Shown here: piece after piece, positions 1-7,821 of the stretch
How the letters are laid out: each line of letters starts with the position of its first letter
Position numbering within the stretch: position 1 is the first letter of the stretch
Source of the DNA: an uncultured Tolumonas sp.
GTDB taxonomy: Bacteria > Pseudomonadota > Gammaproteobacteria > Enterobacterales > Aeromonadaceae
Direction: 5' to 3'
NCBI GenBank assembly: GCA_903931645.1
Contig: CAIZDF010000169.1
Coordinates: forward strand, 1 to 9,711
Length of the DNA stretch: 9,711 bases
Notes under the pieces: generated by a model
What the model was told of the DNA's origin: nothing
The model's database searches: none
What the model saw: the letters and a program-made list of their open reading frames with translations, nothing else
Program-made: the position numbers and the translations under genes

Positions 1-543
1 ATTTTGTTTCAACTGCTCTAACTGATTACGCAATACGACTAATTGCTGGGAAGCCACATCGACGGCTTGCTTGGAATCATCCACCCCAGAGGCGGAAACA
101 AAATGCCGCTCTGCTAATTCCGCCTGACGTTTATAGGCTTTTTGCGCATACGCGTAATTGGTGTTTTGCAGGGCGATCTGTGATTCAACCTGCTGATATT
201 GTGCTTTTAATGCAGAAATCGTAGTGCGGATATTCGCCAGATTAGCTTGTGCTTTTTGTAACGCGACTTGATAGGCAGCAGGATCGATTTCAAACAGCGG
301 TTGCCCTGCTTTTACCGGCACATTTTCTTTCACGTATAACGCAACAACCTGCCCGGCCACTTCGGTACTCAGCGGGATCTTGTCACTTTTCAGGTAAGCG
401 TTATCGGTCTCAACATACCGGCCACTGTTTAGATAAAAATAACTGCCACCCAGTAATAGAACAAAACAAGGCCCTAACATCAGCCAGCGACGTAATTTAC
501 TTAAAGAACGGGAATTGGTGCTTTCAGGCTGTTTTTCACTCAT
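1..543 (-). CDS. HlyD/EmrA-family efflux adaptor subunit, N-terminal part (runs off the left edge)
   Basis: This is the periplasmic adaptor (membrane fusion protein) of an efflux or type I secretion pump; it links an inner-membrane transporter to an outer-membrane channel. The 181 visible codons stay open to the window edge. They show a short basic cytoplasmic N-terminus, one membrane segment at about residues 20-38, then the family hallmark YVETDNAYLKSD (about 43-54), a biotinyl-lipoyl-like half-domain (about 55-90, with EVAGQV and VKAGQPLFEID), and a long Gln/Ala-rich helical hairpin from about residue 90 onward. This layout fits the EmrA/VceA subgroup. The start is the ATG at 543-541, preceded by AAGAGGAC at good spacing, and it overlaps the marR stop as ATGA, so the two genes are translationally coupled. 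The transporter partner (an EmrB-type MFS or another inner-membrane pump) would lie beyond the left edge and cannot be named from here. The family is secure; the substrate is unknown. Confidence 0.88.
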   Translation of the reverse strand, partial: MSEKQPESTNSRSLSKLRRWLMLGPCFVLLLGGSYFYLNSGRYVETDNAYLKSDKIPLSTEVAGQVVALYVKENVPVKAGQPLFEIDPAAYQVALQKAQANLANIRTTISALKAQYQQVESQIALQNTNYAYAQKAYKRQAELAERHFVSASGVDDSKQAVDVASQQLVVLRNQLEQLKQN

Positions 544-1010
544 GATTTGTCCTCTTTACCCAACATGGCACTATGAGCAGTGTCGATATCATCTGTCAGC
601 AAATTGGTTTTCATCACCGACAGTGCTTCGACAAATGCGTCAATTTGCGCAGCCGTTAGATCTTTGGTCATTACGCTTTGTAGATCCTGCACTTCAGCAC
701 GGATCTCGGTTAGCACCGGTTCCGCCGCGGGTAACAGATATAAACGAAACGCCCGGCGATCTTGCTCATCATTGCGGCGTTCAATCAGCCCCATTTCGAC
801 CAGCTGGTCTAATTGTTTAACCAAGGTAATTGGCTGAATTTCTAGTATTTTTGCCAGATCAACCTGACGTAATCCCTGACAACGCGATAAGCGTAACAAG
901 GTGCGGCTTTGCGCATGGGTGAGTCGAAAGGATTCCATTTGCTGGTTAAATCGTCTTCGGGTCAATCGGGCAACTTCACCAAAGAGAGAAGCGATGTCAG
1001 TACTGTTCAT
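540..1010 (-). CDS. MarR-family transcriptional regulator, probable repressor of the adjacent efflux gene
   Basis: A 156-residue winged helix-turn-helix regulator of the MarR/SlyA/EmrR type, normally a homodimer that releases DNA on binding small phenolic or drug-like ligands. Helices at about residues 30-57 lead to the recognition helix (about 61-74, ITLVKQLDQLVEMG). The beta-wing has the family signature DEQDRRAFRL at 81-90, with D84-R85-R86. Terminal helices give the dimer interface. The open frame extends 32 codons further upstream, but that stretch is low-complexity AT-rich promoter DNA, so the ATG at 1010-1008 (MNSTDIASLF) is chosen; the ribosome binding site in front of it is weak. The gene overlaps the HlyD-type adaptor gene by 4 nt, the same arrangement as regulator-pump operons such as emrRAB, so local autorepression of marR and pump is the likely role. 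An operator-like inverted repeat lies in its promoter. The family assignment is firm; ligand and targets are inferred. Confidence 0.9.
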   Translation of the reverse strand: MNSTDIASLFGEVARLTRRRFNQQMESFRLTHAQSRTLLRLSRCQGLRQVDLAKILEIQPITLVKQLDQLVEMGLIERRNDEQDRRAFRLYLLPAAEPVLTEIRAEVQDLQSVMTKDLTAAQIDAFVEALSVMKTNLLTDDIDTAHSAMLGKEDKS

Positions 1011-1038
1011 TCTGGCCACACAAAGATAATAGCAATGC

Positions 1039-1072
1039 ATATAATATATATAGCTTATTATATTTATGGCAA
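1039..1072 (-). promoter_or_regulatory. Promoter and putative autorepression operator of marR
   Basis: On the minus strand a TTGCCA -35 element (1072-1067) lies 18 nt from a TATATT -10 element (1048-1043); each matches the sigma-70 consensus at 5 of 6 bases. Transcription would start near 1036, about 25 nt before the marR ATG. A perfect inverted repeat of 8-bp arms, ATATAATA (1039-1046) and TATTATAT (1056-1063), covers the -10 and most of the spacer. That is the usual position and AT-rich character of MarR operators. Two near-identical direct repeats, GCAATGCAT (1032-1040) and GCAATGTAT (1069-1077), flank it. Promoter and repeat are seen directly; binding by the adjacent MarR protein is inferred. 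Confidence 0.55.
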
Positions 1073-1104
1073 TGTATTTTGTCTGTGATGTGTTCGAGCA
1101 GATC

Positions 1105-1128
1105 AAAAAAGCCCCTATCCGGGGCTTT
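1105..1128 (-). terminator. Rho-independent terminator downstream of kdsA
   Basis: Read on the minus strand, AAAGCCCC pairs with GGGGCTTT around a 5-nt loop, and the stem runs into six T (1110-1105). It lies about 47 nt after the kdsA stop and just before the marR promoter, so it closes the hemA-kdsA operon and insulates the efflux operon. The opposite strand also has a short T-run, but no plus-strand gene ends here. Confidence 0.85.
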
Positions 1129-1174
1129 AAAAAGAGTGCTGTTATTTGGCTTAATAAGCGCCAGCTACTAACAG

Positions 1175-2029
<855 letters not shown>

Positions 2030-2037
2030 TCACTCCA

Positions 2038-2838
2038 TCAGTGCAAAGTTGTTGCGCCATGATCCAGAAAAGCCAGCTGCATTTTCAGCACAGCAGCGAC
2101 CGGATCTTGCGGGCATTGTTCAATAAAATATGAATAATCGTTGGCCGCTAATTGCGGGCATTCTAATTGTTCATACACTAAACCCCGATCACGAATTTCA
2201 TACGGATCATCCGGGTTCATTTTCAATAATACTTCACTGGCCCGTAATGCTTCCGGCAAACGACGGCTTTGTAACATACAGGCTTTGGTGACACTTAATA
2301 ATCGCAATAAAATCTGACGTTGATCCGCCTCTTTGGTGTATTTGCTGTCCATTGTCGTCAAATCTCCCAGCGTTGCTCGCAACATTAGCGAGCGCTGGGC
2401 TGCATCCCACTCTTCACCGGTAAATGGATCGATAAAAACGGGTTTATCTTCAGGAAACAGCAGTAAAAAATTACCGGGGAAACAAACACCGCGTACCGGT
2501 ATTTCTACCGAGCTCGCCAGATGCATTAACACAATACCTAAGGTGATCGGTAAGCCACTGCTCTGGGTCAACACATTATCCAACAGACAATTTTCTGCGG
2601 CATAATAATGTTCCCAGTCGCCCGCAAACTGCAGCTCATTATAAAACGCATGCAGTAATTGCTGGCGGCGTTGCGTGATATCACATGCCGTCACATACGG
2701 ACGAATGGCTGTGCGCAACAAACGTAGCTGCTGCAAGCCGTCGATTAAAACCGGCTGCCCCTGCACATCTTCTGCCGCCATCAGCGCCAGCATCGCAATA
2801 TCTAAACCTTCAAAATCAGTATCATGTGTAATGTTCAT
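2038..2838 (-). CDS. sirB1: SirB1-family protein with transglutaminase-like and TPR regions
   Basis: This 266-residue protein belongs to the SirB1/YchA family, whose biochemical role is not settled; the name comes from a Salmonella regulatory screen. The N-terminal two thirds match the transglutaminase-like core type 2 fold: a helical region, NCLLDNVLTQSSGLPITLG (83-101), VCFPGNFLLLF (118-128) and FIDPFTGEEWD (135-145). The C-terminal third (about 168-255) is TPR-like and holds the strongly conserved stretch DPYEIRDRGLVYEQLEC. The catalytic triad looks degenerate: there is Asn at position 123 where many homologues have His. The start is taken as the ATG at 2838-2836, because AAGG lies about 10 nt upstream and this start follows the prmC stop by 7 nt; a longer frame runs back into prmC. 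Length agrees with the enteric protein (about 269). It sits between prmC and kdsA, as in enterics, but without sirB2. No signal peptide is seen, so it is probably cytosolic. Confidence 0.9.
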   Translation of the reverse strand: MNITHDTDFEGLDIAMLALMAAEDVQGQPVLIDGLQQLRLLRTAIRPYVTACDITQRRQQLLHAFYNELQFAGDWEHYYAAENCLLDNVLTQSSGLPITLGIVLMHLASSVEIPVRGVCFPGNFLLLFPEDKPVFIDPFTGEEWDAAQRSLMLRATLGDLTTMDSKYTKEADQRQILLRLLSVTKACMLQSRRLPEALRASEVLLKMNPDDPYEIRDRGLVYEQLECPQLAANDYSYFIEQCPQDPVAAVLKMQLAFLDHGATTLH

Positions 2839-2845
2839 TTGCGTA

Positions 2846-3694
2846 CTACCTTGCAACATCACCGAACCATTGGCCGCCAGAAACGCGATCCTGACCACCC
2901 AAATCTTGTCTTGTCATGACTGCATGAAAACCGCGTGCCAACAGTAATTCACGAACTGCCTGCGCTTGTTGCCAACCATGCTCCAGCAACAACCAACCAC
3001 CATCAGCCAGATATTCCGGAGCTTGATCAATCAGTTGGCGAATATCCGCCAAGCCATCTTCTTCGGCAACCAGTGCAGTGAGTGGCTCAAAACGGACATC
3101 ACCCTGCGCCAGATGCGGATCAGCGGCATCAATATAGGGCGGATTAGAGACAATCAGCTGGAAATTTTGTTCATTCAGCACTGAAAACCAGTTGCTCGCC
3201 AGAAATTTGACTGAAAAACCTAACCGCGCCGCATTCCGCCGTGCCAATTCCAATGCAGCCGGTTCGCGCTCTAACGCCCACATGGTTAAACCCGGACATT
3301 CCGATTTCAGCGCCAGTGCAATCGCGCCGGTGCCGGTGCCCAGATCCAGCGCTTTTAAGCTTTGTCCGCGTTCTGGTAACAGGCTTAGCGCCCATTCCAC
3401 CAAACATTCAGTATCTGGGCGTGGAATTAACGTCGCCGGCGAAACCTGTATCGGCAGCGACCAGAATTCGCGCACGCCAAGAATATAAGCGACCGGTTCA
3501 CCTTGTTCGCGACGAATCGCGAGTTGTTCCAATTGTTCAACTTGTTCTGGTGTTAGTGCTTGTTCCGGCCAGGTACGCAAAAAAGTACGAGTACAACTTA
3601 ATACCGCACATAACAGACAATCCGCATCCAGTGCTGCACTGTCGCTATCGGCAAAACGCTGGATCAACTGCTGACGCAGGGACGCTATTTGCAT
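2846..3694 (-). CDS. prmC: Peptide chain release factor N5-glutamine methyltransferase
   Basis: PrmC (HemK) uses S-adenosylmethionine to methylate the side-chain amide of the glutamine in the GGQ motif of release factors 1 and 2, which raises their peptide-release activity. The 282-residue product has the N-terminal helical substrate-binding domain (about 1-75, ending GEPVAYILG), the linker LIPRPDTE (89-96), the SAM-binding glycine loop LDLGTGTGAIALAL (116-129), an acidic end of strand 2 (E142), and the catalytic NPPY at 184-187. The length is normal (E. coli 277). Start ATG at 3694-3692 has AGAGAG upstream and follows prfA, which encodes its substrate, by 27 nt. The stop is TAG, the only TAG among the genes whose stops are visible here. 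sirB1 follows after 7 nt, so the two are likely coupled. Confidence 0.97.
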   Translation of the reverse strand: MQIASLRQQLIQRFADSDSAALDADCLLCAVLSCTRTFLRTWPEQALTPEQVEQLEQLAIRREQGEPVAYILGVREFWSLPIQVSPATLIPRPDTECLVEWALSLLPERGQSLKALDLGTGTGAIALALKSECPGLTMWALEREPAALELARRNAARLGFSVKFLASNWFSVLNEQNFQLIVSNPPYIDAADPHLAQGDVRFEPLTALVAEEDGLADIRQLIDQAPEYLADGGWLLLEHGWQQAQAVRELLLARGFHAVMTRQDLGGQDRVSGGQWFGDVAR

Positions 3695-3721
3695 GAGTGG
3701 CTCTCTGTTAGTGGCTGTCGA

Positions 3722-4810
3722 TTAATTGCTGTCTGATAACGCAGCCAGCTGATCAGCTTGGTATTCCTGCAACAGTGGTTGCAACAGGCAATCCAGATCG
3801 CCTTCCATCACTTCCGACAAACGGTAAAGTGTCAGGTTGATACGATGATCACTGACACGCCCCTGTGGGTAGTTATAGGTACGAATGCGGTCAGAACGAT
3901 CGCCGGTACTCAAAATACTACGACGCGTGGAATCGGCTTCTGCACGACGTTTATCTTCTTCCTGCTGCGCTAAACGCGCCGCCAGCACGGACATCGCTCG
4001 CGCTTTGTTTTTATGCTGTGAACGTTCATCCTGACACTCAACCACAGTACCGGTTGGAATGTGGGTAATACGAATGGCCGAGTCGGTTTTATTGATATGC
4101 TGACCACCGGCACCCGAAGCACGGAAAGTATCGATACGCAGATCCGCCGGGTTGATTTCCGGGATCTCTTTTTCCGGGATCTCCGGCAACACCATCACCG
4201 TACAGGCGGACGTGTGTACGCGGCCCTGAGATTCGGTTTCCGGTACGCGCTGCACACGATGACCGCCCGATTCAAATTTCATCACACCAAACACACGCTC
4301 ACCTTCCATACGGACGATGATCTCTTTATAGCCACCATGTTCACCGTCGCTGGTGCTCATGATCTCCATACGCCAGCCGCGACGTTCAGAATATTTGGAA
4401 TACATACGGAACAGATCACCGGCAAAAATCGCAGCTTCATCACCACCGGCACCGGCTCGAATTTCCAGAAAACAGTTGCTGTCATCTTTTGGATCTTTTG
4501 GCAGCAGTAATACCTGCAACTCAGCTTCTACGCGCTCAATCAGCTGTTTAGCATCGGCCAGCTCATCTTGTGCCATGGCTTTCATTTCAGCATCGTCGCC
4601 CGCCAACATCTCTTCGATGGCTTGCAGATCAGCTTCTGCCTGCTGATATTGCTGGAAACCCGCAACTACTTCACCCAGTTGCGAATATTCCCGGGTCAGA
4701 GCACGGAATTTTTCCTGATCGGAAACCACATTCGGTTCACCCAGCAGCGCCTGAACTTCTTCATAGCGCTCCATCAGTCCTTCCAGTTTTCTGATCACTG
4801 TTTCTTTCAT
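3722..4810 (-). CDS. prfA: Peptide chain release factor 1
   Basis: RF1 recognises UAA and UAG stop codons in the ribosomal A site and triggers hydrolysis of peptidyl-tRNA. The 362-residue product (E. coli 360) has the N-terminal coiled-coil domain 1 (about 1-110), the switch region before RAGAGGDEA (118-126), the stop-codon-reading tripeptide Pro-Glu-Thr at 190-192 (the PxT motif of RF1, as opposed to SPF in RF2), and the catalytic GGQ at 235-237 in [10 protein letters not shown]. The [10 protein letters not shown] segment and the [22 protein letters not shown] segment complete the family pattern. No frameshift site is present, as expected for RF1. The ATG at 4810-4808 has AGGA upstream. The 48-nt gap after hemA has no terminator, so the genes are probably co-transcribed, as in E. 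coli. Gln237 is the target of the product of the next gene, prmC. Confidence 0.98.
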   Translation of the reverse strand: MKETVIRKLEGLMERYEEVQALLGEPNVVSDQEKFRALTREYSQLGEVVAGFQQYQQAEADLQAIEEMLAGDDAEMKAMAQDELADAKQLIERVEAELQVLLLPKDPKDDSNCFLEIRAGAGGDEAAIFAGDLFRMYSKYSERRGWRMEIMSTSDGEHGGYKEIIVRMEGERVFGVMKFESGGHRVQRVPETESQGRVHTSACTVMVLPEIPEKEIPEINPADLRIDTFRASGAGGQHINKTDSAIRITHIPTGTVVECQDERSQHKNKARAMSVLAARLAQQEEDKRRAEADSTRRSILSTGDRSDRIRTYNYPQGRVSDHRINLTLYRLSEVMEGDLDCLLQPLLQEYQADQLAALSDSN

Positions 4811-4858
4811 AGCATTCCTGTTTGATTTGTTTTTTGATCAGCGCAATTTGCGTGATAT

Positions 4859-6121
4859 TTAATTTTTTTCGTCGAGTCGTAAGGCCTGACTCAATAATAA
4901 TAACAAGCTTTTATCTTCGGCTTCGCCCGCTTGGCGTAACGCCTCAGTTGGCGCATGAATAAGTTTGTTGGTCAGTCGCTCACTCAGCTCAGATAACACC
5001 GCTGCCGCATCTTCACCTTGCTCAAGTTTGCGTAACGCCAGCGTTAACTGTTCCTGGCGTATGTCATCAGCCTGCTGGCGATAAAGGCGCACATGGTTTT
5101 GCGCCGATAAACTGCGGAACCAGTTCATGAACTGTTCGCGTTCATCCTGCACGATTTGCTCTGCTTGCCGCGCTGCCTGTTCTCGATGCCGCTGATTCTC
5201 TGCGACGATGTTTTGCAAATCATCCACGGTATACAGGTAAGCGTCGGACAATTCACCGACTTCTTCCTCAATATCGCGTGGCACAGCAATATCAATCAGC
5301 AACATCGGCTTATTACGTCGCTGTTTTAGCGCCCGCTCGACCAAGCCCTTACCTAAGATCGGTAACGGACTGGCGGTCGAGCTGATCACCAGATCGACAT
5401 CCGGCAATACCTGCGGGATCTCCTTTAAGGTAATGACATCCGCTTGCCATGCGCCTGCAATCGATTGTGCGCGGATCAACGTACGGTTGGCGACGGTCAT
5501 TTGTGAGACTGAATGGCCATACAAATGTTGTCCAACCAGCTCAATGGTTTCACCGGCCCCTATCAGCAACACCTTGACCTGCGACAGATCTCCGAAAATC
5601 TGCCTAGCCAGCGTCACTGCAACATAGGCAACCGAAACCCCGTAAGCGCCGATTTCCGTTTCGGTACGCACGCGTTTTGCGACACCAAAGGTACGTTGGA
5701 ATAAGCGATTCAACAGCCCTTTCACTGCACCTTGTTTACTGGCGGTATCCAGCGCTTGTTTCACCTGACCTAAGATCTGCGGTTCACCCAAGACCAGCGA
5801 ATCCAGCCCAGCGGCGACGCGCATTAAATGTCGAACCGCTTCACCATCTTGCAACTGATATAACGCCGGCTGGAGCTCATCTTCCGTCAGATGCTGGAAA
5901 TGTGACAGCCATAGGGCTACCTCTTCACTAGCGCCGCTATCAACAGCACAGTAAAGTTCAGTACGATTACAGGTGGAAAGAATCACCCCTTCCCTGACAC
6001 CGGGGACCGATGTTAACGCCGCCAAAGCATCGTCAATGCGCTCCGGCCCAAAGGCCACTCGCTCACGCAATGACAACGACGCCGTCTTATGGTTTACCCC
6101 CAGCACAAACAGATGATGCAT
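4859..6121 (-). CDS. hemA: Glutamyl-tRNA reductase
   Basis: HemA reduces glutamyl-tRNA(Glu) with NADPH to glutamate-1-semialdehyde, the first committed and rate-setting step of tetrapyrrole (heme, siroheme) synthesis by the C5 route. The 420-residue product (E. coli 418) has the catalytic domain with LGVNHKTA near the start and the nucleophile Cys51 in STCNRTE, then [17 protein letters not shown] (105-121) and AKRVRTET (148-155). The NADPH domain carries [12 protein letters not shown] (185-196), ANRT and [11 protein letters not shown]-terminal helical dimerisation domain begins near 300 and includes KLIHAPT. The position equivalent to the heme-binding Cys170 of Salmonella HemA is Val169 here. 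The start ATG (6121-6119) aligns with the enteric start, but its ribosome binding site is weak. It is the first gene of the operon and is divergent from lolB. Confidence 0.97.
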   Translation of the reverse strand: MHHLFVLGVNHKTASLSLRERVAFGPERIDDALAALTSVPGVREGVILSTCNRTELYCAVDSGASEEVALWLSHFQHLTEDELQPALYQLQDGEAVRHLMRVAAGLDSLVLGEPQILGQVKQALDTASKQGAVKGLLNRLFQRTFGVAKRVRTETEIGAYGVSVAYVAVTLARQIFGDLSQVKVLLIGAGETIELVGQHLYGHSVSQMTVANRTLIRAQSIAGAWQADVITLKEIPQVLPDVDLVISSTASPLPILGKGLVERALKQRRNKPMLLIDIAVPRDIEEEVGELSDAYLYTVDDLQNIVAENQRHREQAARQAEQIVQDEREQFMNWFRSLSAQNHVRLYRQQADDIRQEQLTLALRKLEQGEDAAAVLSELSERLTNKLIHAPTEALRQAGEAEDKSLLLLLSQALRLDEKN

Positions 6122-6156
6122 CAGGCTGCGGACTCGTCAGCTAATTTAAGGCAGCC

Positions 6157-6184
6157 ATTCTACGAAAAAGTGGCGATCTTTGAA
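6157..6184 (-). promoter_or_regulatory. Candidate sigma-70 promoter for the hemA operon
   Basis: On the minus strand TTCAAA (6184-6179, 4 of 6 consensus bases) lies 16 nt from TAGAAT (6162-6157, 5 of 6). The start of transcription would fall near 6150, giving a leader of about 28 nt before the hemA ATG. Placement is sensible for the first gene of the operon, but the -35 is weak and other hexamers exist in this 189-nt region. Confidence 0.35.
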
Positions 6185-6257
6185 AGCAAAGCACCAGCGC
6201 CGATATCCAAAGTCATTGGTGTTGCAACAAGGCGATAAGTGAACGCTGGCAACGACG

Positions 6258-6287
6258 CTGCAACTTCAAGTATGAAGTGTATATACT
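6258..6287 (+). promoter_or_regulatory. Candidate promoter for lolB-ispE-prs, with an inverted repeat in its spacer
   Basis: TATACT at 6282-6287 (5 of 6 consensus bases) is the best -10 on the plus strand between hemA and lolB, about 24 nt before the lolB GTG. The only -35 in reach, CTGCAA at 6258-6263, is poor (3 of 6), so an activator or another element may be needed. The perfect inverted repeat ACTTCA-AGTA-TGAAGT (6263-6278) fills the spacer. It would suit a regulator dimer, though it could be chance. Confidence 0.35.
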
Positions 6288-6297
6288 GTCGCATCGT

Positions 6298-6306
6298 TAA
6301 AGGAGG
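6298..6306 (+). promoter_or_regulatory. Strong Shine-Dalgarno that fixes the lolB start
   Basis: TAAAGGAGG is almost the full complement of the 16S rRNA 3' end and lies 4 nt before the GTG at 6311. It decides in favour of this GTG over in-frame ATG codons upstream (for example at 6272), which lack such a site and would bury the signal peptide. Confidence 0.85.
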
Positions 6307-6310
6307 CTTT

Positions 6311-6898
6311 GTGAAAACATTACAACAACTATCATTGCTTTTTTGCCTGCTAATTCTGAGCGCGTGTACCTCACAACAGCATCAACTGGATAACGCCAGC
6401 TGGCGCATGCAGCGTCAGAAGCTGGAAAATATTACCCACTGGACCATCTCCGGTAAGCTGGCCATTATCACACCAGAGAAAAAAGGCTCGGCACGTATCC
6501 ACTGGCAACAAAATGGCGATGACTATCATCTTAATCTGACCAGCCTGCTTGGCACCCGTATTATGGAAATGAGTAAAGAAGGCGATAAAGTCGTTATTAT
6601 CGATGATAAAGGCCGTGAATACCGAGGCACCGATGCAGAATATCTTGTCTATCGCTTAACCGGCTGGCAAATGCCGCTCTATAAACTGCCGTTATGGATC
6701 AAAGGTCTACCCGGCGACACCGATTATGACATCAATGCAACTGGGCAGGTAACCAACATCAAAACACCCAACTGGCAGATGCAATATCAAAGCTACCAGG
6801 AAGTTGATGGTTGGATGATGCCAGAAAAAATCACCTTTAAAGGTCAACAAACCGAACTCCGTCTGGTGATCAATGATTGGGAACTGGTGACACAATGA
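6311..6898 (+). CDS. lolB: Outer-membrane lipoprotein receptor LolB
   Basis: LolB is itself an outer-membrane lipoprotein; it accepts lipoproteins from the periplasmic chaperone LolA and inserts them into the inner leaflet of the outer membrane. The 195-residue product starts with GTG behind a strong ribosome binding site. It has a short basic start, a hydrophobic core (about residues 7-16) and the lipobox LSAC with the lipidated Cys at 19; Thr follows, not Asp, so outer-membrane sorting is expected. The mature part has the LolB pattern of a one-sided beta-barrel: [28 protein letters not shown] (74-87, containing the loop with the exposed Leu needed for insertion), [30 protein letters not shown] (106-126, continuous) and a closing strand [11 protein letters not shown]. 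coli LolB has 207 residues. It is first in the lolB-ispE-prs operon and shares an ATGA overlap with ispE. Confidence 0.95.
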   Translation: MKTLQQLSLLFCLLILSACTSQQHQLDNASWRMQRQKLENITHWTISGKLAIITPEKKGSARIHWQQNGDDYHLNLTSLLGTRIMEMSKEGDKVVIIDDKGREYRGTDAEYLVYRLTGWQMPLYKLPLWIKGLPGDTDYDINATGQVTNIKTPNWQMQYQSYQEVDGWMMPEKITFKGQQTELRLVINDWELVTQ

Positions 6899-7752
6899 CG
6901 CAAACCAACACTATCGCATGGCCTGCCCCAGCCAAACTGAATCTGTTTTTACACATCAATGGTCGTCGTACCGATGGTTACCATGAATTACAGACGCTAT
7001 TCATCTTTCTTGATCACTGCGACTGGCTACGTTTTCACACCAATAACAGCAATCAGGTAACGATTGAACCGGCGCTGGCTGATGTACCGCTGGAGCAAAA
7101 CCTAATATATCGGGCCGCTATGTTATTAAAGCAGCATTCTGCGGCACCACTTGGTGTCATGATTGCGCTGGATAAACGTTTACCGATGGGCGGTGGCATT
7201 GGCGGAGGTTCGTCTGATGCGGCAACCACATTGGTTGCACTCAATCATCTCTGGCAAATTCATTTACCCATTGATGAACTGGCCGAGCTGGGCCGTCAGT
7301 TAGGTGCCGATGTGCCAGTTTTTGTGCGCGGTCATGCGGCATTTGCCGAAGGGGTTGGTGAACAGTTACAACCGGTGGAAATAAACGAGAAATGGTATCT
7401 GGTTTTAGTGCCACCGTGCCATGTCTCAACTGCTGCTGTTTTTCAACATCCTGATCTCAAACGGGACACACCAAAGCAGCAATGGTCCGAATTACAACAG
7501 GGTGATTGGCATAACGACTGCGAACCTTTGGTGAAAAAGAATTACCCCGAGGTTGAAAAGGCCTTACGCTGGTTGATAGAATACGCCCCGTCAAGAATGA
7601 CCGGTACTGGTGCTTGTGTGTTCGCGGAGTTTGAACATGAAGCCCATGCCAGAGAAATTTTGGCGTTGATGCCGACATGGCTACATGGTTTTGTAGCAAG
7701 AGGGAAAAACTTATCACCCCTTCATGTCGTTTTGCAACAGGTTTATGCTTGA
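6895..7752 (+). CDS. ispE: 4-diphosphocytidyl-2-C-methyl-D-erythritol kinase
   Basis: IspE uses ATP to phosphorylate the 2-hydroxyl of CDP-methylerythritol in the non-mevalonate (MEP) route to isoprenoids. The 285-residue product (E. coli 283) is a GHMP kinase. The N-terminal [11 protein letters not shown] holds the conserved Lys14, and [13 protein letters not shown] follows. The ATP-binding glycine loop [14 protein letters not shown] is at 97-110. [11 protein letters not shown] carries the catalytic Asp139, and the C-terminal GHMP motif [12 protein letters not shown] is at 235-246. The ATG at 6895 overlaps the lolB stop as ATGA and aligns with the usual family start; an in-frame TTG at 6877 is less likely. 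Coupling with lolB is expected. prs follows after 69 nt. Confidence 0.97.
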   Translation: MTQTNTIAWPAPAKLNLFLHINGRRTDGYHELQTLFIFLDHCDWLRFHTNNSNQVTIEPALADVPLEQNLIYRAAMLLKQHSAAPLGVMIALDKRLPMGGGIGGGSSDAATTLVALNHLWQIHLPIDELAELGRQLGADVPVFVRGHAAFAEGVGEQLQPVEINEKWYLVLVPPCHVSTAAVFQHPDLKRDTPKQQWSELQQGDWHNDCEPLVKKNYPEVEKALRWLIEYAPSRMTGTGACVFAEFEHEAHAREILALMPTWLHGFVARGKNLSPLHVVLQQVYA

Positions 7753-7821
7753 GATGTCTGCACCGTCAACATTTCCTGCTAGCCTTCACCCCCAACTGGA
7801 CAAACCCAGAGGTTTAATCCC

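Noticed and set aside
1011..1106. Upstream extension of the MarR reading frame by 32 codons
   Set aside because: The extra codons translate the AT-rich promoter and operator, are rich in Ile/Tyr, match nothing in the family, and would begin inside the kdsA terminator.
3241..3696. Open frame of 151 codons on the plus strand opposite prmC
   Set aside because: It is antisense to a clear prmC, has no ribosome binding site, and its translation shows no domain pattern.
4061..4510. Open frame of 149 codons on the plus strand opposite prfA
   Set aside because: It is the mirror of a well-conserved gene; Thr/His-rich composition is typical of antisense translation, and there is no start signal.
4842..4852. 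Palindrome CGCAATTTGCG between hemA and prfA as a terminator or attenuator
   Set aside because: The stem is only 5 bp, and in the direction of transcription it is followed by an A-run, not a T-run, so it would not end transcription.
6239..6310. Longer LolB N-terminus from upstream in-frame starts
   Set aside because: These starts lack a ribosome binding site and would place 24 extra residues before the signal peptide; the GTG at 6311 has a near-perfect Shine-Dalgarno.
7753..7821. Separate promoter or PurR operator for prs in the ispE-prs gap
   Set aside because: TTGAGA at 7749-7754 has no acceptable -10 at 16-18 nt, and no ACGCAAACGTTTGCGT-like sequence is present; any prs promoter probably lies inside ispE or at lolB.
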